This document shows positions 1 through 8,320 of a DNA stretch of 54,747 bases, one piece after another (the stretch's first letter is position 1; each line of letters begins with the position of its first letter). Source of the DNA: JAIVGV01 sp035295985 (GTDB taxonomy: Bacteria; Acidobacteriota; Blastocatellia; Pyrinomonadales; Pyrinomonadaceae); NCBI GenBank assembly GCA_035295985.1, contig DATHBT010000207.1, positions 1-54,747 on the forward strand, written 5' to 3'. Position numbers and translations under genes: made by a program. Under the pieces are notes generated by a model, which had not been told where the DNA came from, ran no database searches, and saw only the letters and a program-made list of their open reading frames with translations.

Positions 1-604
1 TCTCGAAGAGCACGTGCTCGGCGAGGCAGACGAGCAGCACGCACGCGGCCCTCGCCCAGTCGCCGCGCACGTAGGGGCGCAGGAGGCGTTCGACGATCTG
101 CGCGGCCCAGAGGATTGCGAGCAGGTTAATAACTGTGCCGAGGCGGTAGCCGAGCAGGCGGCGGCTGATGCCGGTCACGATGTCCGGCGCGGGGTTGAAG
201 GGCGAGGGCGTGGGGAACCAGTCGCCGGGCGCGAGCAGCGGCCCGGCCATGGCGCGCTCGGAGTGGAGCAGGCGGTAGTTGAGAACGTCGAACGAGGTGT
301 CGGGCAGAAAGGCGCGCGCCAAGTAGATGGCGAGAAGCGGCAGCGCAACGGCGAGCCAGAACTGCCGCCCTGTCGCCTCGCGCCTCCCGCGCGTGGCGGC
401 GTAGAGACAGACGACGGCCGCGGATGAAATGACGGTCAGCGGCCAGGCGAGCCAGTTGCTCCCGACCAGCCAGAAGTATTCGCGAGCGACCGAGGCGACG
501 TAGAGCAGCAGGACGCCGTCGGCCCACTCGACCCGGCCGGCGAAGTCGACCGCCAACCGGCGCGACGCCGCGCGAGGTTCGTTCTGCCGTCTAGTCTCAT
601 CCAT
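1..604 (-). CDS. Polytopic membrane protein, partial (runs off left edge)
   Basis: An open frame of 201 codons runs from ATG at 604 to the window edge without a stop. It is rich in hydrophobic stretches, and about five membrane segments can be seen (near residues 25-45, 52-70, 85-105, 160-180 and 188-201). A DTSFDVLNY motif after the third segment recalls multispanning glycosyltransferase-like or polymerase-like proteins of polysaccharide loci, but I do not recognise the family. It lies 18 bases behind the GT4 gene on the same strand. An in-frame GTG at 622, touching the upstream stop codon, is an alternative start. Location among glycosyltransferases suggests a role in glycan export or assembly; this is inference. 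Confidence 0.7.
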   Translation of the reverse strand, partial: MDETRRQNEPRAASRRLAVDFAGRVEWADGVLLLYVASVAREYFWLVGSNWLAWPLTVISSAAVVCLYAATRGRREATGRQFWLAVALPLLAIYLARAFLPDTSFDVLNYRLLHSERAMAGPLLAPGDWFPTPSPFNPAPDIVTGISRRLLGYRLGTVINLLAILWAAQIVERLLRPYVRGDWARAACVLLVCLAEHVLFE

Positions 605-622
605 CCGCGCGCAGCGCCTCAC

Positions 623-1675
623 TCAGGACGCGGCCGAGACCAGCCGCTCGACCACGTTCGACCAGGACAGGTTCAGCCCCAACACCTTCTCGCGGCCCCG
701 CGCGCCGAGGCGGCGGGCCAGCGCGCGGTCGCGGTATAGCTCGTCGAGCCGCGCGGCTAGGGCGCGCGCGTCCGGCTCGACGACGAAGCCGTTCTCGCCG
801 TCGGCGACGAACTCGGCCGCCCCACCGCCGTCGCTCGCCACGACGACAGCGCGGCCCGCGTACATCGCTTCGAGCGCGACGTAGCCGTAGTCCTCGTCGA
901 ACGGCAGGTAGCAGACGGCGAGCGCGTTCGCGTACAGGTCGATCAACTCGGCCTCCCCGACGAAGCCGCGCAGCTCGACGCGGTCTGCCACGCGCCGCTC
1001 CTTGGCGAGCGCGCGGCACTCGGCGAGCGCAGGCCCGCGGCCCGCGAGCACGGCCCTGACGGGAGTCTTGACGTAGCGCATCGCCTCGACGAGCAGCGTC
1101 TGCCGCTTCTGCGACTCCACGCGGCTCGGGTAGAAGACGTAGTCGCCGGCCTCGCCGGAGAACAGTCGTTCGGCGCGCGGCGGCGGGTGGTAGAGCGGCT
1201 CGCTCTCGATGCCGTTGTAGCGCAGGAGCCGCGCGGCCACCTCCTTCGAGTTGGCGAAGACCTTGCGCGCTTCGGGGATGAACTGTTCGTCGCAGCGTTG
1301 TATGAGCGCGCGGACGCGCGGGCCTTCCGGGTGGGTCAGCAGGTCGTCGAAGGGCGTGCCGGAGAGGTTATAGGCCGAGCGGTGCTGGTGGATGATCCAG
1401 AGCACCTTGCGCGGGTGCGCGGCGCAGTAGGCCGGGAACTTCATCCCGACGAGCAGATCGACGGGCACGCCGTTCGACTCGGTGAGATCGAGCAGCCGCC
1501 AGGCGAGCACGTTGTTGACGATCTCTTCGGGCGGGTACCACTTGAAGGGGAGCGCGACCGTCTCCGCGTTGTAGCCCTCGCGGCGGAAGGCCGCGGCCAG
1601 CCCCGCGACGTGCGCCTCGGCCCCGCCGCTGACGAAGGGAACCTGCGTGGTGCAGATGAGGACGTTGCGGATCAT
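623..1675 (-). CDS. Glycosyltransferase family 4 protein
   Basis: A 350-residue GT-B-fold glycosyltransferase that should transfer a sugar from a nucleotide-sugar donor during glycan synthesis at the cytoplasmic face. The N-terminus (ICTTQVPFVSGGAEAHV) is the typical glycine-rich GT4 acceptor-side loop. The donor half holds the VFYPSRVESQKRQ segment and the EX7E-type region YGYVALEAMYAGRAVVVASD. The frame stays open upstream to 1846, but that extension is Arg/Ala-rich low-complexity sequence, so ATG 1675 is chosen. It lies between the coiled-coil gene (1758-2204) and the membrane protein (1-604), all on one strand, which suggests a glycan operon. The substrate cannot be read from the sequence. 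Confidence 0.85.
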   Translation of the reverse strand: MIRNVLICTTQVPFVSGGAEAHVAGLAAAFRREGYNAETVALPFKWYPPEEIVNNVLAWRLLDLTESNGVPVDLLVGMKFPAYCAAHPRKVLWIIHQHRSAYNLSGTPFDDLLTHPEGPRVRALIQRCDEQFIPEARKVFANSKEVAARLLRYNGIESEPLYHPPPRAERLFSGEAGDYVFYPSRVESQKRQTLLVEAMRYVKTPVRAVLAGRGPALAECRALAKERRVADRVELRGFVGEAELIDLYANALAVCYLPFDEDYGYVALEAMYAGRAVVVASDGGGAAEFVADGENGFVVEPDARALAARLDELYRDRALARRLGARGREKVLGLNLSWSNVVERLVSAAS

Positions 1676-1757
1676 CGGGTCTGCGCGGTCGGGCGGCTCA
1701 TAGGCGCGTGCCTGCGGCGGGGCATGACGGCGGGCGCGGACTCGCGGAACGCGCGGC

Positions 1758-2204
1758 TCAGCGCGCCGGGCCGCCGACGTTCGCCTCGCCGCGCAGCAAC
1801 TCGACCTCCTCGCGCAGCGAGCGCAGCTCTTCGGCGTCCGCCTCAAGCGCCTCGACGCGCGCGCGCAGTTCCGCCAGCTCCGCCTCGCGCTCGGCGAGCA
1901 GGCTGTGAGTCAGGCGCAGCGCGTCGTTGACGGCCGCGTTGAAGTTGATCTGCTCCCAAGTGAGCCAGTGAGTCGCTCGCCGCAACTGTCGCTTGACCCA
2001 GAGTTCGAGCCGCCCCGCCGTGTCCCGCCGGTCGCTCACGACGGGCGGCAGCCGGTTCCACGCGCGCCCCGTCACCTGCAGATCGGCCTCAAGCTGCGCG
2101 AGCGCCTGCCTGCGTCGATCAGTCGGCTGCTGCCCGTCCGCTGACGCGCGCAGTTGCCGGCGAATCTCCGCCAGCACGCTCTCGACTTCGGCGTCACGCT
2201 CCAT
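1758..2204 (-). CDS. Hypothetical coiled-coil protein of glycan locus
   Basis: 148 residues, no catalytic motif seen. The N-terminal third has a charged helix (EVESVLAEIRRQL). The middle has a WLTWEQINFNAAVNDAL segment, and the C-terminus is a heptad-rich coiled coil of Leu, Glu and Arg from about residue 95. Similar segments occur as anchors before methyltransferases in polysaccharide clusters, so a scaffolding role beside the glycosyltransferases is possible, but this is inference. ATG 2204 follows a good GGGAGGGAG ribosome site at about 7 bases. ATG 2219 is an alternative. The 234 bases upstream (2205-2438) show no gene; a TATACT on the minus strand at 2407-2412 could be a -10 box, but no -35 is evident. 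Confidence 0.6.
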   Translation of the reverse strand: MERDAEVESVLAEIRRQLRASADGQQPTDRRRQALAQLEADLQVTGRAWNRLPPVVSDRRDTAGRLELWVKRQLRRATHWLTWEQINFNAAVNDALRLTHSLLAEREAELAELRARVEALEADAEELRSLREEVELLRGEANVGGPAR

Positions 2205-2438
2205 CTCACTCCCTCCCATCCCGGTATGCCCCCAGGCGCGACCGCCCCTGACGTGAACGCGCGGCCCGGCCGAAACCACGCGACGATCTCTTGGCGCGCG
2301 CGGTCGTAAGCGCCGTGCAGTCGCGGGGGGGACTACGGCGACGAAGTGGCCGCGGCTTTCGCGGGCCGTGCGGTGTCGGGCGTCGGGCGATTTTGATCCG
2401 ACGCGCAGTATAGCGAGACCGCCGCGGCTGCGCACGCC

Positions 2439-3593
2439 TCAACGCCCGCCCGCCCGCTTCAGAACCTCTTCGTAAACCGCCAGCGTCTCGCGCGCCGTGC
2501 GCTCCCAGGTGAACCGGGCGGCGCGCTCGCGCCCCCGCGCGGAGAGTCTGCGGCGCGCCCCTTCGTCCGCGAGGAGCCCGCCGATCTCGCCGGCGAGCGC
2601 CCGCGCGTCTTCGGGCGGGAAGAGCGAGGCCGACTCCTCGCCGAGCACTTCGAGATGCGCGCCGATGCGGCTGGCGACGACGGGCGCGCCGCACGCCATG
2701 GCTTCGAGCGGCGGCAGGCCGAAGCCCTCGTAGAGTGACGGGTAAACGAAGGCGATGCAGGAGGAATAGAGCGCGCACAGCTCCTCGTCCGTCACGTAGC
2801 CGGTGAAGTGGATTCTTTCGCGCAGCGCGGAGGACGAGACTTTCGTCAAAAAATCTTCGTGCAGCCAACCCGTCCGTCCGGCGAGCACGAGGCTGAGATC
2901 GGCGGGCGTCGCCTCGACGCGCGCCAGCAGCTCGAAGGTCCGCAGGAGCGTCGCAAGATTTTTGCGCGGCTCGATTGTGCCGACGGCGAGGATGAAATTT
3001 TCACTAACGCCGAATCGCGCGAGCAGCGCGCGGGACTCATCGGCGCTGAGCGGCCGGAAGATTCTCCGCGGCGCTTCCGGCACGACAGTGACCTTCGATG
3101 ACGGAAGGCCGAGCCGTTCGCACGCCTCGCCGCGGATAACTTCGGTGGGCGTTATAACGTGCGCGGCGCATCGGGCCATGAGCGGCAGGCGGCGGCGCAG
3201 CCGGCGGGCGCGGCGCGCGAGCATCGTCTCCGGCCAGGCGAAGGCGGACAGGTCATGGACTGTGAGCACGGCGGGACGCTCGCCCCAGAGCGGCACGTCG
3301 TAGTTCGTGCCGTGGAACAGATCGACACGGCTGCGGCCGAGGTGGCGCGGCAGCCCGATTGACCACCAGTGGCGGCCGAGCGGGCCGACGGCGACGCGCG
3401 TCGCGCGCAGGTTCGCCGGCAGGCCCGCGCCGTCCTCAGCGCGCAGCTCGACGGGCGCGTAGCGCGAAGGGTACAGCAACACGAACTCGTCCGAGGGGGA
3501 AGCGGCGGCGAGAGCGCGGGCCAGCTCGAAGGTGTAGTGGCCGACGCCGGTCTTCGTCTCCGTGAGCGGGATGGCGTCGAGGCCGATGATCAT
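2439..3593 (-). CDS. Glycosyltransferase family 4 protein
   Basis: A 384-residue GT4 (GT-B) glycosyltransferase. It starts MIIGLDAIPLTETKTGVGHY, the characteristic start of mannosyltransferase-like GT4 proteins. It has the inter-domain segment FILAVGTIEPRKNL, the acceptor-loop VLTVHDLSAF, and the donor-site motif YPSLYEGFGLPPLEAMACG with the two Glu of EX7E. ATG 3593 is chosen because homologous sequence begins there; the upstream extension to 3662 is not protein-like. It is probably the first gene of this minus-strand glycan group, facing away from the aldolase-like gene at 3826. The acceptor sugar is unknown. Confidence 0.88.
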   Translation of the reverse strand: MIIGLDAIPLTETKTGVGHYTFELARALAAASPSDEFVLLYPSRYAPVELRAEDGAGLPANLRATRVAVGPLGRHWWSIGLPRHLGRSRVDLFHGTNYDVPLWGERPAVLTVHDLSAFAWPETMLARRARRLRRRLPLMARCAAHVITPTEVIRGEACERLGLPSSKVTVVPEAPRRIFRPLSADESRALLARFGVSENFILAVGTIEPRKNLATLLRTFELLARVEATPADLSLVLAGRTGWLHEDFLTKVSSSALRERIHFTGYVTDEELCALYSSCIAFVYPSLYEGFGLPPLEAMACGAPVVASRIGAHLEVLGEESASLFPPEDARALAGEIGGLLADEGARRRLSARGRERAARFTWERTARETLAVYEEVLKRAGGR

Positions 3594-3672
3594 CGCGGGA
3601 GTCGGGAAGTGGTTTGGCCTTGAGCGCGTCGGTGTCGTCGGGGCGGGTAGAATGTACCACACGCCCGAAAGG

Positions 3673-3801
3673 TTGAGCGTAAACCAGACCGACTCACCGC
3701 GGAGGCACAGAGGGCACAGAGATCACACAGAGGATCGGATTTCTCCGTGCCCCCTCCGTGTCCTCTGTGTCTCTGTGGTGAGTGCCAAACGCCACGCTCA
3801 A
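3673..3801. repeat. Intergenic inverted repeat with CACAGAG-type units
   Basis: Between two divergent genes, the left arm (3692-3721, units like GGCACAGAG) faces a right arm (3754-3783, units like CTCTGTGTC) around a short A/T-rich core. An outer 8-base pair of arms, TTGAGCGT at 3673-3680 and ACGCTCAA at 3794-3801, encloses it. The units are 8-9 bases rather than 7. Similar ACAGAG-rich dispersed repeats are known from many unrelated bacterial genomes. It may form a long hairpin. It lies where the promoters of both divergent genes should be. Confidence 0.75.
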
Positions 3802-3825
3802 GTAAAAAGTGCTATAAGAAACCGC

Positions 3826-4947
3826 ATGAGACTGGCCGAACTGAACACGCCCGCGCTCGTGCTCGACATCAATCGCGCGCGGCGCAACGCCGCGCGGATG
3901 TCTGAGCGCGTAAGGGGTTTGGGCGCGCGGCTGCGCCCGCACGTCAAGACGCACAAGTGCGCCGAGGTCGCGCGCCTCCAGACCGAAAACTCGCAGGCCG
4001 CGCTTACCGTCTCCACGCTCGCCGAGGCGCGCTTCTTCGCCGAGCGCGGCTTCACGGACTTGACCTACGCCGTCCCCGTCGAGCCGGGCAAGTTCGATGC
4101 GGCAACCGATCTCGCGCGGCGCGGCGTCCGCCTCGCGCTCATCACGGACGACCCCGAAATCCCGGCCCCTTTAGACGGCGCGGCGCGGCAGGCGGGCGTC
4201 ACACTCGATCTCTTCCTCAAAGTCGATTGCGGCTACCACCGCTGCGGCGTCGAGCCGGAGACTCCCGAGGCCCGCGAGATTCCGCGAAGGATCGCGGGCG
4301 CGCGTAACCTGCGCTTCGCCGGAATCCTCACGCACGCGGGCCACTCGTACCACGCGCGCACGCGCGACGAGCTGCTCGAAGTCGCGCGCCGCGAGCGCGA
4401 CGTAATGACAGCCTTTGCGGAGGAACTGCGCGCCGACGGGATTGAAGTGCCGACCGTCAGCGTCGGCTCCACCCCGACGATGGCGGTCGTCGATCACCTC
4501 ACGGGCGTGGACGAGGCCCGGACCGGCAACTACATCTTTTACGACGCCTTCCAGGCCACGCTCGGCAGTTGCGCCTTCACCGATTGCGCGCTCACCGTCC
4601 TCGCCTCGGTTGTCCACCGCGACCGCACGCGCCGCAAGGTCGTCATCGATGCCGGGGCCATCGCCCTCTCGAAAGATCGCGGCGCGACCGAACTCGACCC
4701 CGCCTCCGGCTTCGGCCGCGTGCTCGATCTGGAAGGCGACGATCTCGGCCTGCGCGTCGGCTCGGTCTCGCAGGAGCACGGCGTCATACAGATCAAAGAA
4801 GCAGGACTCTTCGACCGGCTGCGCGTCGGCACACGCCTGCGCGTGCTGGCGAACCACTCGTGCCTGACCGCCGCGCAGCACCCGTTCTACAACGTGCTCG
4901 AAGGCGAGCGGGTTGTTGACAAGTGGGAGATTCAACGCGGGTGGTGA
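3826..4947 (+). CDS. D-threonine aldolase / D-serine dehydratase-like PLP enzyme
   Basis: 373 residues of the alanine-racemase-fold D-threonine aldolase and DSD1 family, which cleave or deaminate D-hydroxy amino acids using PLP plus a divalent metal. The PLP lysine is K41 in RPHVKTHK. The C-terminal metal pair is H344 and C346 in NHSCLTAAQHP, as in the zinc site of D-serine dehydratase. The barrel occupies about residues 5-240 and the C-terminal beta domain 260-373. The open frame extends upstream into the intergenic repeat, but ATG 3826 begins the conserved LNTPALVLD segment. TATAAG at 3813-3818, only 7 bases before ATG, could be a -10 box giving a nearly leaderless mRNA. Aldolase and dehydratase activity cannot be told apart here. 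Confidence 0.85.
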   Translation: MRLAELNTPALVLDINRARRNAARMSERVRGLGARLRPHVKTHKCAEVARLQTENSQAALTVSTLAEARFFAERGFTDLTYAVPVEPGKFDAATDLARRGVRLALITDDPEIPAPLDGAARQAGVTLDLFLKVDCGYHRCGVEPETPEAREIPRRIAGARNLRFAGILTHAGHSYHARTRDELLEVARRERDVMTAFAEELRADGIEVPTVSVGSTPTMAVVDHLTGVDEARTGNYIFYDAFQATLGSCAFTDCALTVLASVVHRDRTRRKVVIDAGAIALSKDRGATELDPASGFGRVLDLEGDDLGLRVGSVSQEHGVIQIKEAGLFDRLRVGTRLRVLANHSCLTAAQHPFYNVLEGERVVDKWEIQRGW

Positions 4948-4994
4948 AGAAGCCGGCGGCGGTTGGCTGTTCGGCGGCGAGTCGCGTTGTTTAG

Positions 4995-5009
4995 CAAAAC
5001 TGAGTTTTG
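4995..5009. promoter_or_regulatory. 15-base perfect palindrome before membrane-protein start
   Basis: CAAAACT-G-AGTTTTG is a perfect dyad with 7-base arms, ending 5 bases before ATG 5015 and occupying the place where a ribosome site would be expected. It could be an operator or a translation-blocking hairpin. It is seen directly; its role is inference. Confidence 0.35.
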
Positions 5010-5014
5010 ACGAC

Positions 5015-5416
5015 ATGAGTCGAGCGGCCAAAAGTTTACTCGCTTTCGGAATCTACCTATGCGGGTTAGGCTTGCTTTTGCTGCTCGTCCCGAATCTGCT
5101 CCTGCGGGTTTTCGGGGTGCCGCCGACGAACGAAGTCTGGATCAGAATCAACGGGATGTTAGTGCTCTGCCTGAGCTTCTATTACGTTCAGGCGGCGCGA
5201 AATGAGTTGACGAGTTTTATCCGCTGGACGGTCTGGGCGCGCGTCGCGGTTATCTTTTACTTCGCGGCTTTCGTCCTCTTGGTCTCGGCCCCGAAGGCGC
5301 TGCTGCTGTTCGGTCTGATCGATCTGCTGGCCGCCCTCTTGACGTTGCGCGCGCTGAAAAAAGACGAAGACCGTCGAAGGGACTTAGCCTTTAGCAAAAA
5401 GCCCGGCAGCAGCTAA
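5015..5416 (+). CDS. Small four-helix membrane protein of unknown function
   Basis: 133 residues with four hydrophobic segments (about 6-28, 45-62, 72-92 and 96-113) and a charged C-terminal tail. The VFGVPPTNEVWIRINGM loop between helices 1 and 2 looks conserved in a family of unnamed bacterial membrane proteins. I do not assign a function. ATG 5015 is chosen because the hydrophobic N-terminus begins there. No clear ribosome site precedes it; instead there is a palindrome at 4995-5009. It is convergent with the ATPase gene at 5490 and shares a two-way terminator with it. Confidence 0.7.
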   Translation: MSRAAKSLLAFGIYLCGLGLLLLLVPNLLLRVFGVPPTNEVWIRINGMLVLCLSFYYVQAARNELTSFIRWTVWARVAVIFYFAAFVLLVSAPKALLLFGLIDLLAALLTLRALKKDEDRRRDLAFSKKPGSS

Positions 5417-5420
5417 AACG

Positions 5421-5463
5421 CGGAGGCCGGGGGCGAAATGATGATGATCGCCCCCGGCCTCCG
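5421..5463. terminator. Bidirectional intrinsic terminator
   Basis: A 16-base perfect inverted repeat (arms 5421-5436 and 5448-5463, beginning CGGAGGCCGG) with an 11-base loop. It is preceded by AAAA and followed by TTTT, so it can terminate transcription from both sides. It lies 4 bases after the plus-strand gene ending at 5416 and 26 bases after the end of the convergent ATPase gene. Confidence 0.85.
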
Positions 5464-5468
5464 GTTTT

Positions 5469-5486
5469 GCTAACAGCTAACAGCTA
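5469..5486. repeat. Family A heptamer repeat, single arm
   Basis: Two and a half copies of the 7-base unit GCTAACA lie between the terminator and the stop codon of the convergent ATPase gene (stop complement at 5490-5492), 3 bases from that stop. This is one arm only of the element found complete at 16430, 25749, 34373, 36969, 44612 and 49756. It may be a remnant. Confidence 0.8.
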
Positions 5487-5489
5487 TCC

Positions 5490-6554
5490 TCACGCCCTCT
5501 TGACGTTGCGCGCGGCCTGCGCGCGTGCGGGCTGCGGCTGCTCGGCCTGCTCGTCCGTCCCGGTGGCCTTCATCTTCTCGATGCGGGCCGTGAGGCGGCG
5601 GTCGAGGTCGGCCACCTGTTCGGGCGCGAGCCGGTAGATGTTCGGCTGGTTGTGGTAGAGCTTCGAGACCGTGACGATGTCGGCCTCTTTGAAGCCGTGG
5701 CGGACGGCCTTCGCGACCAGCTCCTGCACCGTGATCTGCGGCGGCACGAGCGAGAGCGGCGACGGCTTCTCCTCAATCGTCTCCGGCACGGCCGCGGCGC
5801 GCGGCGCTTCGACCGGCAAGTCGGTTCCGTGCTCCGTCTGCATGTGGCGTATGAAGTCGGCGAACGTCACCTGGCCCGTCAGCTCGAAGCCGACCTCGAA
5901 GGCCGGGCTATTCGACTTGATGATCTGGAAGACGCGCACGATCTCGCCGTCGCGCTCCTGGAGCGAGACCTCGACCATGATGTCAACGAAGTATTCGAGC
6001 CCCGACGCCGTCATCGGCAGCACCCGGCCCACCTCGTTGTCCTCCTTCGCCTCTTTGCCCTTCGCCGGAATCTGATCGACGATCACGACCGACTTGCCCG
6101 ACTCGATGCAGAGCCGCCGCAGCACGCCCTGCAAAATCATCTGGTCGGCGGCCAGCTCTTCCGCAGACGGCTGCGCGAGCGGGTCGCCCGTGCGCTCGCG
6201 GACGGCGGCGACCATCTCGGAGTGCTTGGCGGAGAAGTAAGAGGCCCACGAGTCGAGGGCGAAGCAGCCGTAATTGCGCTCGCGGCCCTCGCCCGAAAGC
6301 GCCCAGTCGATGAACTCTGGCAGCTCGTCCGGGTGCTCGATCTCTAAGCCGTCGAAGACCGTGCCGTTGCCTTTGAGCAGCCGGCTCTTGCGCTCCACGT
6401 CGAAGATGCAGAGGCGGCCCAGGCCCGCGTCGGCCATCGAGCGGACGAAGTGCGTCTTGCCCACGCCCGCGCCGCCGCGCACGGCCATCACGAGACGCTG
6501 TTGCCGGGGCAGGCGGCTGAGCGGGTTGATTCTCGGTTTCTTCACGTTGCTCAT
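5490..6554 (-). CDS. RecA-like P-loop ATPase, phage-type (AAA_24-like)
   Basis: 354 residues. The Walker A motif is GGAGVGKT (residues 27-34), followed by IFDVERKSR; a Walker B-like CFALDSW lies near 96-102, and VVIVDQI (about 175) is the next core strand. This arrangement resembles the AAA_24/Sak4 group of phage single-strand annealing-linked ATPases, but the C-terminal part, about residues 265-354 (Lys/Ala/Gln-rich end), is not recognised. ATG 6554 follows a GGAGAG ribosome site at about 9 bases. A sigma-70-type promoter at 6695-6722 fits this gene. It stands alone among housekeeping genes, with no phage neighbours in view, so it could be a domesticated phage gene. Confidence 0.65.
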   Translation of the reverse strand: MSNVKKPRINPLSRLPRQQRLVMAVRGGAGVGKTHFVRSMADAGLGRLCIFDVERKSRLLKGNGTVFDGLEIEHPDELPEFIDWALSGEGRERNYGCFALDSWASYFSAKHSEMVAAVRERTGDPLAQPSAEELAADQMILQGVLRRLCIESGKSVVIVDQIPAKGKEAKEDNEVGRVLPMTASGLEYFVDIMVEVSLQERDGEIVRVFQIIKSNSPAFEVGFELTGQVTFADFIRHMQTEHGTDLPVEAPRAAAVPETIEEKPSPLSLVPPQITVQELVAKAVRHGFKEADIVTVSKLYHNQPNIYRLAPEQVADLDRRLTARIEKMKATGTDEQAEQPQPARAQAARNVKRA

Positions 6555-6953
6555 CTGTGACTCTCCTTCAAAATCCTGATCTGTTGGGCGACGGTCTTTC
6601 TAAGGGGGGCATCCCGCCGTTCGACCCGACCCGGCGCTCTTTCGGGAGCATCAATCTGCCCAGCGCCCGGCCGGAGATGTGCCATCGGTGAAACACTGTA
6701 GCACAAAAAACACGAGGGTCAAGTGGAAAGTTAACGCGCCGGGAGAAAAATTAACGAAAGACTGGGGGTTAATCGGGCGGGCGTGAGTGCGCCGTCAGTT
6801 TGACGCGAGGGGCGGGCGCGGAAACGAATCGGCGTCGGGGTGGGCACGACTTCCGCGGCTTTACAAAGTCGGCCGAAACGGTTTTCATTGTCTGTTCAGT
6901 CAACCCGAAAAATTCGCGTCCGAAGAAGCGACTCGTCCCTCTTCATCCGAGCC
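6555..6953. other. 399-base intergenic region between divergent genes
   Basis: No protein-like frame was found. It holds the promoter for the ATPase gene (6695-6722), A/T-rich stretches around 6700-6770 that contrast with the GC-rich surroundings, and presumably the promoter of the cystathionine beta-synthase gene. A weak candidate for the latter (TTTACA near 6860 with TTTCAT 17 bases on) was not convincing. Confidence 0.5.
6695..6722 (-). promoter_or_regulatory. Sigma-70-type promoter for the RecA-like ATPase
   Basis: Read on the minus strand: TTGACC (complement of 6717-6722), a 16-base spacer, then TACAGT (complement of 6695-6700). The -35 matches five of six consensus bases and the -10 four of six. 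It lies about 140 bases upstream of ATG 6554, so a long leader is implied. Confidence 0.5.
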
Positions 6954-8315
6954 ATGAAAGTTTACGAAAACATCCTGGGCCTCATCGGCAACACGCCGCT
7001 CGTGCGCCTCAACCGTTTGACCGAAGGAATCAAGGCGCAGGTCTTCGCCAAGATGGAGAGCCTGAATCCGGGCTACTCGGTCAAGGATCGCATCGGCATC
7101 TCGATGATCGACGCGGCCGAGCGCGAGGGGTTGTTGAAGCCCGGCGGCACGATTGTCGAGGCCACTTCGGGCAACACGGGGATCGGCCTCGCGCTCGCGG
7201 CGGCAGTCCGCGGCTACCGCTGCACGTTCGTGATGACGGACAAGGCTTCGGTCGAGAAGGTGCGCTACCTGAAGGCGCTCGGCGCGGACGTGGTCGTCGT
7301 GCCCTCGTCGGCGCGGCCGGGCACGCCCGACCACTACGTCGCGACCGCGCAGCGCATCGCGCGCGAGACGCCGAACAGCTTCTACCCGAACCAGTACGCG
7401 CACCCCGCCAACCCGCTCGCGCACTACCGCACGACCGGCCCCGAAATCTGGGAGCAGACCGAAGGGCGGATCACGCACTTCGTCGCCGGCCTCGGCACGG
7501 GCGGCACGATCTCAGGCACGGGCCGCTTCCTCAAAGAGACGAACCCCGCGATCCGCGTCATCGGCGCAGACCCCTACGGCTCCGTCTTCAAGACCTACAA
7601 GGAGACGGGCCGGACGGGCGAGGCGTCGCCCTACCTCGTCGAGGGCATCGGGCAGGAGATCATCCCCGACAACGTCCACATGAAGTACGTGGACGAGATC
7701 GTCAATGTCACAGACCGCGAGTCGTTCGAGCTGGCGCGGCAGCTCGGCCGTAAAGAAGGCATCTTCTGCGGCGGCTCGACGGGCACGAACCTGGCGGCGG
7801 CGCTGCGCGTGGCAAAACAGTTGGACGAGACCGCCGTGGTCGTCTTCATCGTCTGCGACACGGGCGAGCACTACCTGACGAAATTCCACTCGGACGAGTG
7901 GCTGAAGGAGAAGCAGCTCCTGGAGCCGCAGAAGATGACCGCCGGACTGATCGTCGGGACGAAGGCCGCGCACGCGCCGCCGACGCTCGTCACCGCCACG
8001 CCGCAGACGCGCGTCTCCGAGGCGCTGGCGAAGATGGACGAGCTGGGGCTGTCGCACATCCCTGTCGTCGAGGAAGGGAAGTCCGTCGGCTCTCTGCGCG
8101 AGAACCGCATCCTCGCCAAAGTCCTCGCCAACCGCGAGCTGATGGACGGGCCGGTCAGCGAGGTGATGGGCGGCGGCTTCCCCATCGTGGACGTGGACGC
8201 GAGCGCCGCCCACGTGACGCGGCAGTTGCAGAAAAGCCCCGCCGTCCTGGTCGAAGAGTACGGCCGCATCACCGGCATCATCACGCGCCACGACATGATC
8301 GAGCAGCAGGGGTGA
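6954..8315 (+). CDS. cbs: Cystathionine beta-synthase with C-terminal CBS domain pair
   Basis: 453 residues. The N-terminal fold-type II PLP domain (about 1-320) condenses serine or an activated serine with homocysteine or sulfide in sulfur amino-acid metabolism. The PLP lysine is K44 in YSVKDRIG; the substrate loop TSGNTG (near 72) and the phosphate loop GTGGTISG (near 181) are intact. Residues about 335-453 form two CBS repeats (for example MDELGLSHIPVVEEGK), which usually bind adenosyl ligands and regulate. There is no N-terminal heme-binding extension. ATG 6954 is where the family's LIGNTPLVRL region begins. A cysteine synthase with a CBS pair is the main alternative. Confidence 0.9.
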   Translation: MKVYENILGLIGNTPLVRLNRLTEGIKAQVFAKMESLNPGYSVKDRIGISMIDAAEREGLLKPGGTIVEATSGNTGIGLALAAAVRGYRCTFVMTDKASVEKVRYLKALGADVVVVPSSARPGTPDHYVATAQRIARETPNSFYPNQYAHPANPLAHYRTTGPEIWEQTEGRITHFVAGLGTGGTISGTGRFLKETNPAIRVIGADPYGSVFKTYKETGRTGEASPYLVEGIGQEIIPDNVHMKYVDEIVNVTDRESFELARQLGRKEGIFCGGSTGTNLAAALRVAKQLDETAVVVFIVCDTGEHYLTKFHSDEWLKEKQLLEPQKMTAGLIVGTKAAHAPPTLVTATPQTRVSEALAKMDELGLSHIPVVEEGKSVGSLRENRILAKVLANRELMDGPVSEVMGGGFPIVDVDASAAHVTRQLQKSPAVLVEEYGRITGIITRHDMIEQQG

Positions 8316-8320
8316 AGGAG

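Noticed and set aside
14..527. Two frames of about 135 codons at the left edge, one on each strand
   Set aside because: The minus-strand frame from 604 is membrane-like, continuous to the edge and in line with the operon; the other two are its shadows.
1676..1846. N-terminal extension of the GT4 protein
   Set aside because: The added 57 residues are low-complexity Arg/Ala/Cys and precede the typical GT4 N-terminus at ATG 1675; the extension also overlaps the coiled-coil gene.
3562..3825. Extension of the aldolase-like protein into the upstream repeat
   Set aside because: It would translate the CACAGAG inverted repeat; family homology starts at ATG 3826.
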